From SLAN01 sp964565375 (GTDB lineage: Bacteria > Spirochaetota > Spirochaetia > DSM-27196 > SKKC01), in assembly GCA_964565375.1 (NCBI GenBank), contig CAZMEV010000009.1:1-55645 (forward strand): 55,645 nt of DNA, read 5' to 3'. A program made the position numbers and the translations under genes. The stretch's first letter is position 1; the number at the start of each line of letters is the position of its first letter. This document shows, piece after piece, positions 1 to 8,131 of the stretch. The notes beneath the pieces are model-generated. The model was not told the origin of the DNA. It did not search any database and saw nothing but the letters and a program-made list of their open reading frames with translations.

Positions 1-152
1 GCATGCCGGGCCCCAGTGCATGCCGGGCCCCAGTGCATGCCGGGCCCCAGTGCATCCCGGGCCCACAGGACATGCCGGGCCCCAGTGCATCCCGGGCCCC
101 AGTGCATCCCGGGCCCACAGGACATGCCGGGCCCCAGTGCATCCCGGGCCGG
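1..152. repeat. GC-rich tandem repeat at left edge
   Basis: The first ~150 bases are a mosaic of short units. A 17-base unit, GCATGCCGGGCCCCAGT, occurs three times at the start, then alternates with variants GCATCCCGGGCCC and CACAGGACATGCCGGG. No convincing protein is encoded. It lies just beyond the 3' end of the minus-strand ligase/lipoate-ligase chimera, and the array probably continues outside the window. Confidence 0.85.
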
Positions 153-189
153 GACGCATAACCAGCGAGGTCACCGATGAGCCAGGCCT

Positions 190-1155
190 TCACTGCTTAT
201 ATGCGACTGCGCGGTTCTTCTCGTAACCGAACTTTTCGTCGCGGCCCATCTGGCCGGGGACGAGCTCTATGCCCACGATTTCCTGCAGGTGCTTTGCGAA
301 TACATCGCGAAAGCGGTCGAGACCCGGAAGTGAGCCGGTCACTTCATGGACACTCGTCATCGGTTCGACTGCTTTATCCTTGAGCTCGGGTGTTACATAG
401 ATGACCTTGAAGAAGTCATCGGTATTCAGCGTCTGAAGGAAACAGACTGAATTAACGACGTAGAGGTTCTCTATCTCGTTGATGACAATGTTGGCAATCT
501 TTTTTCCACCGACGCGGACCGCTCCCTGGTGTTTATACCAGGCCCCCTCTACCCCGAGCTCCTGAAGGGTCTTAACAAATACGTCACCGAGCTTCCAGAA
601 GATGTCATCCGGGCCGTCGAAAGCAGCCTGTTCACAGACCAGCTGAACGTTGGCAGTACCATCCGGCTCGGCGAACACGAGGGTACGCTGTCCGGTAAGG
701 ATAAGATGCTCAAAGTTCGGACAGTCGCTTTTGATCTCGTTAAAGAGGTTCGCGCTGTTCGTAAGGGTGATGACCGCCTTTGCTCCCGAATCGTTCAGGA
801 TGTGTATGATCTCACGACCCTTGTACAACGTGTTGAATGGAACTGCGACCGCTCCGAGTTTCTGTATTCCGAAAAAGGAGAAGGCAAACTCGGGAATATT
901 AGGCAGCATAATGGCCACCCGGTCACCCGGCTCGATGCCGAGACTCTGAAGGCCGTTGGCCACACGATTCGCCTGCTGGTCGACCTCCTGGTACGTGTAG
1001 CTCTTACCATCGAAGACGAGAGCCTCTTTCTTCTTGAAGCGGCGAACGGTTTCCTCGAGCATGACTCCGAGCGACATGGGTCCTTCTCTGTGGAAGGACG
1101 ATGCATCCTCTTCGCTGCTTTCCTGTTTTCGCTTCTTGAACAATCCTAATGCCAC
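190..1155 (-). CDS. Chimeric ORF: acyl-CoA ligase N-terminal part joined to lipoate-ligase-like C-terminal part
   Basis: 321 codons from a GTG start two bases after the stop of the upstream ORF. Residues 1-157 are the N-terminal part of a long-chain acyl-CoA (AMP-forming) ligase (YTYQEVDQQANRVANGL, RVAIMLPNIPEF) and stop before the ATP-binding P-loop. From about residue 158 the protein changes to what looks like the C-terminal part of an LplA/LipM-type cofactor ligase (TLVFAEPDGT, WYKHQGAVRVGGKKIA; the lysine would be the lipoyl-AMP ligase lysine). The missing halves of both families are in the ORF at 1158-2573. As written neither product has a complete ligase fold, unless the two polypeptides assemble. 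The lipoate-ligase assignment is from motif resemblance only. Confidence 0.7.
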   Translation of the reverse strand: MALGLFKKRKQESSEEDASSFHREGPMSLGVMLEETVRRFKKKEALVFDGKSYTYQEVDQQANRVANGLQSLGIEPGDRVAIMLPNIPEFAFSFFGIQKLGAVAVPFNTLYKGREIIHILNDSGAKAVITLTNSANLFNEIKSDCPNFEHLILTGQRTLVFAEPDGTANVQLVCEQAAFDGPDDIFWKLGDVFVKTLQELGVEGAWYKHQGAVRVGGKKIANIVINEIENLYVVNSVCFLQTLNTDDFFKVIYVTPELKDKAVEPMTSVHEVTGSLPGLDRFRDVFAKHLQEIVGIELVPGQMGRDEKFGYEKNRAVAYKQ

Positions 1156-1157
1156 AA

Positions 1158-2573
1158 TTATGCCCCTTGTTCCTGTATAATCATTCTGTCACTTTCGCTG
1201 CTTTCGCCGCGGAGTTCTTTGCGCAGCACCTTTCCGGTCGCACTCTTCGGCAGCGAGTCAACGATCTCCACACTTCGGGGAACCTTGTAGGCTGTCAGAT
1301 GGGCTGAACAGAAGTCGAGGATATCTTTCTCCGAGGCGTTCTCGCCTTCCTTGAGGACTACAAAGCCTTTGACGACCTCTTCTCCCCGTTTGTCGGGAAC
1401 ACCGATCACTGCAGCCTCTTCTATAGCAGGATGCGCATACAGCAGCTCCTCGACCTCACGGGGACTGATGTTATAGCCGCCGCGAATTATGAGGTCTTTC
1501 TTCCGGTCGGTGATAAAGAAGTATCCATCTTCATCCCGGTAGCCAAGGTCCCCTGTGTGAAGCCAGCCGTCGATGACCGTCTCCGCGGTTTCCTCGGGAA
1601 GATTCCAGTATCCCGGGGTAATAACGTCGCCACGGATAACGATCTCTCCTTCAGTTCCGTCCGGCACTTCAGTGTTATTCTCGTCGAACACGGCCATTTC
1701 CACGCCGGGCGCGGCCGGACCGATACTGCCCGGCTTGAACTTCTCCCCGGATTCGTTCAGCGACACTGCACTGGTTGACTCGGTCAGTCCGTATCCTTCG
1801 AGTATCCTCGTGTCAAAAACGCGCTCGAACTCTTTCAGCGTCTCCGCCGGCAGCGGCGCGCCTCCCGATACGGAAATCCGCAGACTCTTCGGAATTTCCG
1901 CCTTCTTTCTCCTTGCGAGAGTAACGAGGTGCGTGTACATGATCGGTACGGCAATAAGACAGGTCGCCTGAACGTCGCCGATATTGTCCATGAGCGCCTG
2001 CGGGCTGTACTGAGGTACCAGACTCATGACACAGCCAAAGTACGCTCCCGCTACAAGCCCATTGGCAAGCCCGTATATATGATAGAGCGGAAGCACAAGC
2101 ACAATGCGATCTTTCGGATAAAGCGGGAAAATGTGCTGGTTCACATCCCGGCACTGGCTTACGAAGTTCCTGTGCGTAACCATTACGCCCTTCGGCTTGC
2201 CGGTGGTTCCGGATGTGTAAATGAGCGCTGCCGGCTCATCCGGATCCCGCTCAGCCGCTTCGAACTTGGGCGAGGAATTGGCCATGAGTTCCGAGAGAAA
2301 AATACTTCCGACCGGTTTTGCCCCACGCCGTCCCTGCCGGGGGGCAAATGCGACGTCAATGTTCTCCTGTTCCGCACGCTTGCGATCGACGGATACGTCC
2401 GCTCCCGCAATGATGGACTTTCGCTTTACCGTCTGTATAACGACCGCATTGCTGAGTTCCTCGTTGGACAGCTGATATTTGCCCACGATGCGTCCCTCGG
2501 CAAGAGCCGCACCGTATGACACAATATCGCCGGCATCTCCGTCCGGATTATATAAAAGTCTCCATTTCTCCAT
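1158..2573 (-). CDS. Chimeric ORF: lipoate-ligase-like N-terminus joined to acyl-CoA ligase C-terminal part
   Basis: 471 codons. Residues 1-83 resemble the start of an LplA-type protein (MEKWRLLYNP, then a run ending in IDVAFAPRQG, where that family has its R-x-x-G-G loop). From about residue 84 it is an acyl-CoA ligase: P-loop YTSGTTGKPKGVM, GYGLTEST, DGWLHTGDLGY, DRKKDLIIRGGYNI and the catalytic-lysine tail PKSATGKVLRKEL. The ligase N-terminal part is in the next ORF downstream. Restoring ligase order gives about 545 residues and restoring the lipoate ligase about 247, both normal for their families. The ORF lies 5 bases after the Na+/solute symporter gene, so one operon for organic-acid uptake and activation is likely. 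Confidence 0.72.
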   Translation of the reverse strand: MEKWRLLYNPDGDAGDIVSYGAALAEGRIVGKYQLSNEELSNAVVIQTVKRKSIIAGADVSVDRKRAEQENIDVAFAPRQGRRGAKPVGSIFLSELMANSSPKFEAAERDPDEPAALIYTSGTTGKPKGVMVTHRNFVSQCRDVNQHIFPLYPKDRIVLVLPLYHIYGLANGLVAGAYFGCVMSLVPQYSPQALMDNIGDVQATCLIAVPIMYTHLVTLARRKKAEIPKSLRISVSGGAPLPAETLKEFERVFDTRILEGYGLTESTSAVSLNESGEKFKPGSIGPAAPGVEMAVFDENNTEVPDGTEGEIVIRGDVITPGYWNLPEETAETVIDGWLHTGDLGYRDEDGYFFITDRKKDLIIRGGYNISPREVEELLYAHPAIEEAAVIGVPDKRGEEVVKGFVVLKEGENASEKDILDFCSAHLTAYKVPRSVEIVDSLPKSATGKVLRKELRGESSESDRMIIQEQGA

Positions 2574-2578
2574 AAAAC

Positions 2579-4123
2579 CTACACTTCCGCCTTCAGATAT
2601 TCGTCGGGTTCATCGAAATACTGGGAAATCACAGCCTCACTGGGCCGGGCGGTCAGGAGGCTGACAACCACAAAGACAATCACGTTCACGATGAACGTGG
2701 GGATCACCGGATGCAGGTCAAAAAGAAGCACACGGGTTCCGTCCACCGTAATAAGGAGGCCAAGTACCAGATAGATAACTCCAATGGCCGTGCCGGCAAT
2801 CGCCCCCTGTTTCGTTGCCCGCTTCCAGAACAGGCCGCCTACAAGGGCCGGCGCCCATTGCGCGAAGCCGGGCACGCTGACGTCGGTCAGATACAGTGCC
2901 ATTGCATCCTGGTTCCAGATCGAAAACGCGAGCGACAGCACGACGATCACCACGACGCTCCACCGCGCCCATGTTGCAACTTCCTTGTCGTTCGCATCCG
3001 GCTTGAAGATTCCCTGCACGACATCGCGCGCCACGATTACACTCGAGGTCATAAGCTGAACCGCGGCCGTACTCACCGCAGCTGCAATGACACCCATGAG
3101 CACGAACACACCCGCCCACGCAGGAAGCACCCGCTGGATAATCGTCTGCACCACCTGATCCGCTTCTTCCTGGAGAGGGATACCCGACTCAGCCGCCATA
3201 GTCTCCAGTTCGGCCGGCGATATGATCGCCGGGGCGACGAGTGATCCCCAGATAAACGGTATGACATAGAAGAACAGTCCGCCGAACACGAAAATCAGAA
3301 GCGGGAACCACTTGAAAAGGCTCTTGTCGCGGGCGGTCATTGTTCCAATGACAACATGTGGCCACGAGAATGCCAGAAGGCCGACAAAGAACGTACCGGC
3401 AAAGAGAATACCGGTATACTCGCCCAGCGGTCCGGGATTGCTGAGCATCTCGGGGTTGTTCTCCTGCAGAATCTCGGCGGCACGCACCAGCCCGCCATCG
3501 GCAAGCTCCGGCGCGGCGTTTATGACCCAGACCAGGGAACCGAGAAGCGCAGTAATATAAACCACACCGAGGAAGATATTCACCCACGCCACGATCCGCA
3601 TGCCGCCAAGCATGACCAGCGCAACAAGCAGCACGACCGTGTACACCGACCCGTAAATTGCCGGAAGACCGGTCAACGCCCGGAATCCCGCGCCTACACC
3701 GAGTGGCTGGATTCCGATATAGGGGACTACAAATCCGAGGATCGAAATGGCGAGTACAATGCGCAGTGCCTTCGACTCGTAGCGCTCGGAAAGCACCTCG
3801 ACCGGACTGAGGAATCGGTTAATGCGCGATATCGCCCACAGCCGGGGGCCAAGTAACATGTACAGCGCCGCAAAACCGAGCACCGATCCCCAGATGAACG
3901 CCACATACCCGGGTCCCTGGGTATACAGCAGACCGGGGAATCCATAAAAGGTCCACGCGCTCGAAATGGCGAACAGGACGAAAAAGAACATGACGACGAC
4001 GCCAATCGTGCGGCCGCCAAGCATGTAATCTTCCGAGGTCTTCGCCGAGATCTTGTATCCGTACGCTGCGAGCCCGATAATAATCGCGCCGAAGATAACC
4101 AACGAAATAAGTATTAATGCCAT
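2579..4123 (-). CDS. Sodium:solute symporter (SSS family)
   Basis: 514 residues, almost wholly hydrophobic, with about 13 predicted membrane helices, normal for SSS (PanF/ActP/PutP type) carriers. The N-terminal DYMLGGRTIG after helix 1 and AISSAWTFYGFPG in helix 2 are family hallmarks around the Na+ and substrate sites. It should couple Na+ entry to import of an organic solute. The specificity cannot be read, but the acyl-CoA ligase sequence 5 bases downstream suggests a carboxylate. A 72-residue membrane protein 30 bases upstream looks like its partner. Confidence 0.88.
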   Translation of the reverse strand: MALILISLVIFGAIIIGLAAYGYKISAKTSEDYMLGGRTIGVVVMFFFVLFAISSAWTFYGFPGLLYTQGPGYVAFIWGSVLGFAALYMLLGPRLWAISRINRFLSPVEVLSERYESKALRIVLAISILGFVVPYIGIQPLGVGAGFRALTGLPAIYGSVYTVVLLVALVMLGGMRIVAWVNIFLGVVYITALLGSLVWVINAAPELADGGLVRAAEILQENNPEMLSNPGPLGEYTGILFAGTFFVGLLAFSWPHVVIGTMTARDKSLFKWFPLLIFVFGGLFFYVIPFIWGSLVAPAIISPAELETMAAESGIPLQEEADQVVQTIIQRVLPAWAGVFVLMGVIAAAVSTAAVQLMTSSVIVARDVVQGIFKPDANDKEVATWARWSVVVIVVLSLAFSIWNQDAMALYLTDVSVPGFAQWAPALVGGLFWKRATKQGAIAGTAIGVIYLVLGLLITVDGTRVLLFDLHPVIPTFIVNVIVFVVVSLLTARPSEAVISQYFDEPDEYLKAEV

Positions 4124-4153
4124 TCTACACAGCTCCTGTAATTCGACCCGCTA

Positions 4154-4372
4154 TCAGCGGTATGGCCAGTAAAAAAAGAAATAGATCAAATAACAGATCA
4201 ACCAGAATACGGTGAACGCCATGCCGAACCACAGTGGGGGCGTCATCCAGCCGAACAGCACGGTCGGCTCCTGAAGAATTCCGGTAAACGACAGCACGAT
4301 AAAAGCAATAACCGAAGCGAATATCGCCGTCAGAAAAATCTTGCCAGGGACATGCCCCATCATTTCTCTCAT
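4154..4372 (-). CDS. Small two-helix membrane protein, putative symporter partner
   Basis: 72 residues with two hydrophobic helices separated by QEPTVLFGWMTPPLWFG, ending in an aromatic tail YWPYR. Many SSS symporters are encoded just after a small two-helix protein (YjcH with ActP, YhdT with PanF, DUF3311 proteins). Position and topology match that class, though I cannot name the family. Start ATG at 4372 is preceded by GAGG on the minus strand. Confidence 0.7.
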   Translation of the reverse strand: MREMMGHVPGKIFLTAIFASVIAFIVLSFTGILQEPTVLFGWMTPPLWFGMAFTVFWLICYLIYFFFYWPYR

Positions 4373-4569
4373 AATTTCCTCTAAACCTCCCGAGCGCCAT
4401 GTGCGGCGTTACGCGGTGATCGGTATTGGGTACCAGATTCACGACCGTCCCCTCTTGCCGATCTTGACAGAAAAACCTGTGTATAGTTCGGCCGGGGGCC
4501 GACGGCCGCCGACCGACATTGTCGACTTGACCCGGGCATTTCGTCAATCTATTGTTATCGGAAATTCAC

Positions 4570-5436
4570 ATGAGCTACGAGATCGATACGCGATCAAAAG
4601 CTGTACTTCTGCTTGTTCCGTTGCTGCTCGCCTCGCTGTTTCCAGTGGTGCAGATGCTGACATCCATGGCCTTTTCGCTGCTCGCCCGCACGGTGTTTGA
4701 CCAGGCTGCCGCCCGCGAAATCACCGGCACTGCCGAATACCTTCTCGCAGTTACCGCTGTCTCGCAGATTCTCGCACTCGGTGTTATAGTCAGGCATTCC
4801 AGAGTTATCCGGTTCCAGCCACTGCGTCCATACCGCCGACATCTCAATTATCAGGCACTCAGGCGCAGTGCTGCTCTCGCCGGTCCGGTAATCGTGCTCA
4901 CGATCGGCGCACAAATGGTGGAAGGCAGTATTCTCTCGCTATTCGAAGTGGAACTCGGACGGTATGCCGAGATCGCCGAGGTCATTCTTGAAGCTCACAT
5001 TGCCGTAGTTCTCGTTACGGTCGCACTTATTCCGGGCATATGCGAGGAAGTCATTTTTCGTGGTATTATTCAGCCGGCAACCGTACGGGGGGCCGGTCCG
5101 GTGCTGGGCATCGCCTACGCTGCAGCCATATTTGGACTGGTTCATCTCATACCCGTTCAGATATTCGCCGGGTTCTTCTTCGGTATTGTTTTCGGATATC
5201 TCACCTACCGCAGCGGCTCCGTGCGGCCTGCTATCGTCTCTCACATAACAGCGAATGCAATTGTCGCTCTCGTTGGACACGTCGCATCGGACGCGCAGGT
5301 CACCCCGGGGGAGGTGGCCGCTGAGGCTGCCTCCGCGGGCATGCTTCTGACAACACTCGCTGCAGGTGCGGCTGTTGCAACGGCGGGAATTGTGTGGTTC
5401 GAGAGCCGCGTTCGCGGAATGGGGCTACGCGCGTGA
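4570..5436 (+). CDS. CPBP-family intramembrane protease (Abi/CAAX-type)
   Basis: 288 residues from ATG 4570 (a TTG six codons earlier is possible). It is a multi-pass membrane protein with the three glutamic-protease motifs: CEEVIFRG (E159-E160, R163), FGLVHL (H192) and HITAN (H225, N229). The family includes Rce1-like prenyl proteases and bacterial immunity or processing factors; the substrate here is unknown. It stands alone, divergent from the symporter operon and convergent with the EIIA gene. Confidence 0.85.
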   Translation: MSYEIDTRSKAVLLLVPLLLASLFPVVQMLTSMAFSLLARTVFDQAAAREITGTAEYLLAVTAVSQILALGVIVRHSRVIRFQPLRPYRRHLNYQALRRSAALAGPVIVLTIGAQMVEGSILSLFEVELGRYAEIAEVILEAHIAVVLVTVALIPGICEEVIFRGIIQPATVRGAGPVLGIAYAAAIFGLVHLIPVQIFAGFFFGIVFGYLTYRSGSVRPAIVSHITANAIVALVGHVASDAQVTPGEVAAEAASAGMLLTTLAAGAAVATAGIVWFESRVRGMGLRA

Positions 5437-5444
5437 TTTTCCTG

Positions 5445-5484
5445 GATGTGATTCTTTAGATGTGATTCTTTAGATGTGATTCTT
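5445..5484. repeat. 14-bp tandem repeat
   Basis: GATGTGATTCTTTA occurs twice in perfect tandem (5445-5458, 5459-5472), followed by a 12-base partial copy, in the 68-bp convergent gap between the CPBP protease and the EIIA gene. It is non-coding and its function is unknown. Confidence 0.9.
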
Positions 5485-5504
5485 CTACAAGCGAAAACGA
5501 AAAA

Positions 5505-5963
5505 CTATTTTGCCTTCGAAGGTTCAACGAGAGCAGAGAGCAGATCGCGCGAGTTACGCGCCGACAGCACCTGTTTGCGTTTCTTCTCGTCTTTGAGAAG
5601 CTGGCTTACCTCGGCGAGAAAGCGTATATGAGGGCCGGTCCGACCCTTTGGTGAAAGCGTCATAATAAATATGCGAGCCGGCTTGCGATCGAGGCTTTCG
5701 AAGTCAATTTTCTTTTTGGTAACGGCAACGCAGGCAAGCAATTCATCGACAGCGTCCGTTTTGGCATGCGGGATCGCGATCCCATGCTCCATGCCCGTGG
5801 ACATACGCGCTTCATTGTCCATGAGCGCCTGAAGCGCCGCGTCACGATCGCGAACCTTTCCGGTCGTACACAGCATATCGAGCATGGAAACAATAACGTC
5901 GTTCTTGGTACGAGCCTGTAGCCCTGTGGTAACGAGATCCTCGGTCAGCACTTCCGACAGCAT
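5505..5963 (-). CDS. PTS fructose/nitrogen-type EIIA domain protein (PtsN-like)
   Basis: 152 residues from ATG 5963. The reading frame stays open to 6185, but the upstream part is cysteine-rich and unrelated, so the internal start is preferred. The phosphorylatable histidine is H66 in GIAIPHAKTD, with MSTGMEHG just before it. Length and composition match stand-alone EIIA-Ntr proteins, which usually act in regulation (in enterobacteria PtsN controls K+ homeostasis) rather than sugar import. No EIIB or EIIC is nearby. It is divergent from the Mrp operon, so a link to cation homeostasis is conceivable but unproven. Confidence 0.85.
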   Translation of the reverse strand: MLSEVLTEDLVTTGLQARTKNDVIVSMLDMLCTTGKVRDRDAALQALMDNEARMSTGMEHGIAIPHAKTDAVDELLACVAVTKKKIDFESLDRKPARIFIMTLSPKGRTGPHIRFLAEVSQLLKDEKKRKQVLSARNSRDLLSALVEPSKAK

Positions 5964-6121
5964 AGGGCAAGCGTATGTACCCCGGGCATCCCTGTCAAGT
6001 TTGCAGAGCGGCTCGAGGGCACAGAACGGACATGGAAACGGACATGGATATGTGCCGGGCTTGGATTGGCTGCGCCGCATGGACAGTGCCTGGCCGCATG
6101 CACAGTTTCGGGCTGCGCAAT

Positions 6122-6135
6122 GCAAAGACCTTTGC
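6122..6135. promoter_or_regulatory. Palindrome upstream of first Mrp operon
   Basis: GCAAAGACCTTTGC is a near-perfect inverted repeat, extended by outer arms GCGCAA and TTGCGC, 35 bases before the mrpE start. It could be an operator or a leader hairpin. Upstream at about 6026-6051 is a short duplication of CGGACATGGA. No clear promoter boxes are seen. Confidence 0.3.
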
Positions 6136-6169
6136 GCTTCGCAACAGATCCGTGATACCAATAGCGCCC

Positions 6170-6682
6170 ATGAAGCGATCCTCATCGGGCCTCGGAGCCG
6201 TCATTCTCCTTTCATTAGTGTGGATTGCGCTGAATGAAGCAATTACGGTCTTTACTGTCGTTTCCGCGCCGTTGATCGCAGCAGCAGCCATATATTTTAC
6301 AAACCGCTTCGTCCTCGAGAGGGATTACCTGCGTACATATAGAGTGGGAAGCTGGACACTCATAAAATATGTGATCTACCTTATCGGTCAGGTTTATACG
6401 GCGGGCTTTGCCGCAATGGCGCGAATATTCACGGGAAAAATCAATCTCGATATCGTGCATATAACAAGTGAACTCGACAACGATTTCCATATCTCGTTGC
6501 TTGCGAATTCGATCACACTGACTCCCGGCACCGTTACGGTCGACAAGAAGGGAGATAAGCTCGATGTTTTGTGGATAGACGCCCATACCCATGACGCAGG
6601 CGAAGCCGGCGAGGAGATCAAGGGCGGATTCGAACGGCTCCTGAAAGCGGATGAACTGAAACACGGGCTCGCCGCAGGGTGA
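6170..6682 (+). CDS. mrpE: Na+/H+ antiporter subunit MrpE (first copy)
   Basis: 170 residues from ATG 6170. Two N-terminal membrane helices are followed by a small soluble domain with the family signature LLANSITLTPGTVTV and the tail EAGEEIKGGFERL. MrpE is an accessory subunit needed for assembly of the multisubunit Mrp antiporter. It is the first gene of an eight-gene operon in the order E-F-G-D'-E'-B-C-D, the same order as mbhA-H of archaeal membrane-bound hydrogenases. Confidence 0.93.
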   Translation: MKRSSSGLGAVILLSLVWIALNEAITVFTVVSAPLIAAAAIYFTNRFVLERDYLRTYRVGSWTLIKYVIYLIGQVYTAGFAAMARIFTGKINLDIVHITSELDNDFHISLLANSITLTPGTVTVDKKGDKLDVLWIDAHTHDAGEAGEEIKGGFERLLKADELKHGLAAG

Positions 6683-6706
6683 AGACAAACGCAGGGTGAA
6701 GACAAA
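6673..6706. repeat. Perfect 17-bp tandem duplication across the mrpE stop
   Basis: CGCAGGGTGAAGACAAA is present twice head to tail (6673-6689, 6690-6706). The first copy carries the mrpE stop codon TGA, and the second leads into the mrpF Shine-Dalgarno AAAGG. It looks like a recent slippage duplication. Confidence 0.9.
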
Positions 6707-6714
6707 GGATGTCT

Positions 6715-6975
6715 ATGCAGTTTCTGACGATAACACTGGCTGTGCTTGGACTACTGCTTGTTGGTAGCCTTATCCGGGTTGTTATAGGCCCTACCGTATG
6801 GGACCGCCTGCTCGGCTTGAACCTTGTGACAGCCAAGATTGTAATGGCTATTGTAACCACCGCATTCCTTCTCGACCGCACATTTCTGATTGATGTGGCG
6901 ATTGTCTACTCGTTGTTAGGCTTTATAGCGAGCGTGCTGATCGCGCGATTCATAGAACACAAAGGTGAGGTATGA
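6715..6975 (+). CDS. mrpF: Na+/H+ antiporter subunit MrpF (first copy)
   Basis: 86 residues, three hydrophobic helices, with the hallmark RVVIGPTVWDRLLGLN loop after helix 1. ATG 6715 is preferred because AAAGG lies six bases upstream; the in-frame ATG at 6709 directly abuts that Shine-Dalgarno. It is the counterpart of MbhB. The gene is followed within 11 bases by mrpG. Confidence 0.93.
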   Translation: MQFLTITLAVLGLLLVGSLIRVVIGPTVWDRLLGLNLVTAKIVMAIVTTAFLLDRTFLIDVAIVYSLLGFIASVLIARFIEHKGEV

Positions 6976-6985
6976 GGAGAAACGT

Positions 6986-7306
6986 ATGGATCTTTCGCAG
7001 ATTGTGACATTCGCAGGACAGTTTCTTGTAATCGCAGGGCTTGTGTTCTGCATGATCGGAATCTACAGCGTCCTCGCGTACAAGAACTTCTATGCGCGCG
7101 TCGTTATCACGAGCAAGATCGATACGATGGGACTCGTCACCCTCGTGTTCGGATTTATGCTCCTCAGCGGCTCCTGGATTATCGTGTTCAAGCTTGCCGT
7201 CCTTCTGGTCTTCGACCTGCTTACCGCTCCACTTGCTACAACCGAGGTCGCACATTCAGCCTGGCACAGCGGGTACAAAATCCGGAAGGAGTTCGGCAGT
7301 GTTTGA
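6986..7306 (+). CDS. mrpG: Na+/H+ antiporter subunit MrpG (first copy)
   Basis: 106 residues, three membrane helices, PF03334-like. The conserved core FYARVVITSKIDTMG and the motif LLTAPLATTEVAHSAW are those of MrpG/MbhC. The start ATG 6986 has GAGGAGA upstream. Its last 8 bases overlap the next gene, suggesting translational coupling. Confidence 0.92.
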   Translation: MDLSQIVTFAGQFLVIAGLVFCMIGIYSVLAYKNFYARVVITSKIDTMGLVTLVFGFMLLSGSWIIVFKLAVLLVFDLLTAPLATTEVAHSAWHSGYKIRKEFGSV

Positions 7307-7865
7307 GTTCATCCTGCTGGCCTCAATGGTACTGCTGGCCATCCTCGCCATAAAAGCGGTTATCCTGCGAATGGCGATTATCTACTTCGGAATATTTTCC
7401 CTGATATGCTCGCTGCTTTACTTGTACTACCAGGCCCCCGATGTCGCAATCGCGGAGGCGGTGATCGGAAGCGGACTCATTACCCTGCTCTACCTCACCG
7501 CACTGAAGCGTTACCAGGTCTACAATATTGCCTTCACAAGTCCTGACTTTTCGGTAGTCAGCGACCGTACCATCGTGGAAGGTACACAGCAGGAACAATT
7601 TGTGCAGGACATTGAATCATTCTGTGTCAATCGTGAACTCGAGCCTCAGTTCGTGTTCACCCCGGATCCGGTAGGGAAACTTATCGAGACCGGACAATAC
7701 GAGCTGGTGCTCAGTCAGGATGAACACCAGATAACGGTATACGGCAACAAAGAGAATTTCGTAGTCGATGAACTCGAAATGCTTCTAATCCTTCGCTATT
7801 CCGAGATGAACGTCGTGTTCTATCGAATCGGCGAAGACGAAGAAGAGGAAATTCCTGATCTATGA
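7299..7865 (+). CDS. MbhD-like antiporter subunit (MrpA C-terminal fragment) with extra cytoplasmic domain
   Basis: 188 residues from GTG 7299, preceded by GGAAGGA. Residues 1-80 are a three-helix DUF4040/MbhD module (YQAPDVAIAEAVIGSG, LLYLTALKRY), equivalent to part of the C-terminal region of long MrpA. The remaining ~105 residues are soluble and end YELVLSQDEHQITVYG...VDELEMLLILRYSEMNVVFY plus an acidic tail. Ordinary MbhD proteins are roughly 80-100 residues. The paralogue at 33545-34129 has the same extension, so it is a conserved domain I cannot name. Confidence 0.85.
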   Translation: MFEFILLASMVLLAILAIKAVILRMAIIYFGIFSLICSLLYLYYQAPDVAIAEAVIGSGLITLLYLTALKRYQVYNIAFTSPDFSVVSDRTIVEGTQQEQFVQDIESFCVNRELEPQFVFTPDPVGKLIETGQYELVLSQDEHQITVYGNKENFVVDELEMLLILRYSEMNVVFYRIGEDEEEEIPDL

Positions 7866-8131
7866 AAGATCTACGCACTGTTCTGGTAAGCATTTTTGTT
7901 GCAGCTGTTTTTGGATTCGTTCTGTTCCTGCATACCGGCTTTCCCGAAGGCATTGAAAGTGAAATCGGAACGTACTACGTATACAATTTCACTTCGGATA
8001 CCGGCGCGCTTAACGCGGTAGCGGCGATATATCTCAATTATCGCATGTACGATACCGTCTTCGAGGCGCTTATTCTGCTTGTGAGTATTATTGCCATGCT
8101 CCACTTTTTTAAAGTCGGAGGACACGGATGA
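7862..8131 (+). CDS. MbhE-like antiporter subunit (first copy)
   Basis: 89 residues with two helices flanking a short extracytoplasmic loop and the conserved NYRMYDTVFEALILL. It matches the MbhE domain that forms the end of long MrpA or the first part of fused MrpB proteins. It overlaps the previous stop by four bases (ATGA) and the next start by four bases. Confidence 0.87.
   Translation: MKDLRTVLVSIFVAAVFGFVLFLHTGFPEGIESEIGTYYVYNFTSDTGALNAVAAIYLNYRMYDTVFEALILLVSIIAMLHFFKVGGHG

Noticed and set aside
1..152. CRISPR array at left edge
   Set aside because: Units are directly adjacent with no unique spacers, and no cas genes are present.
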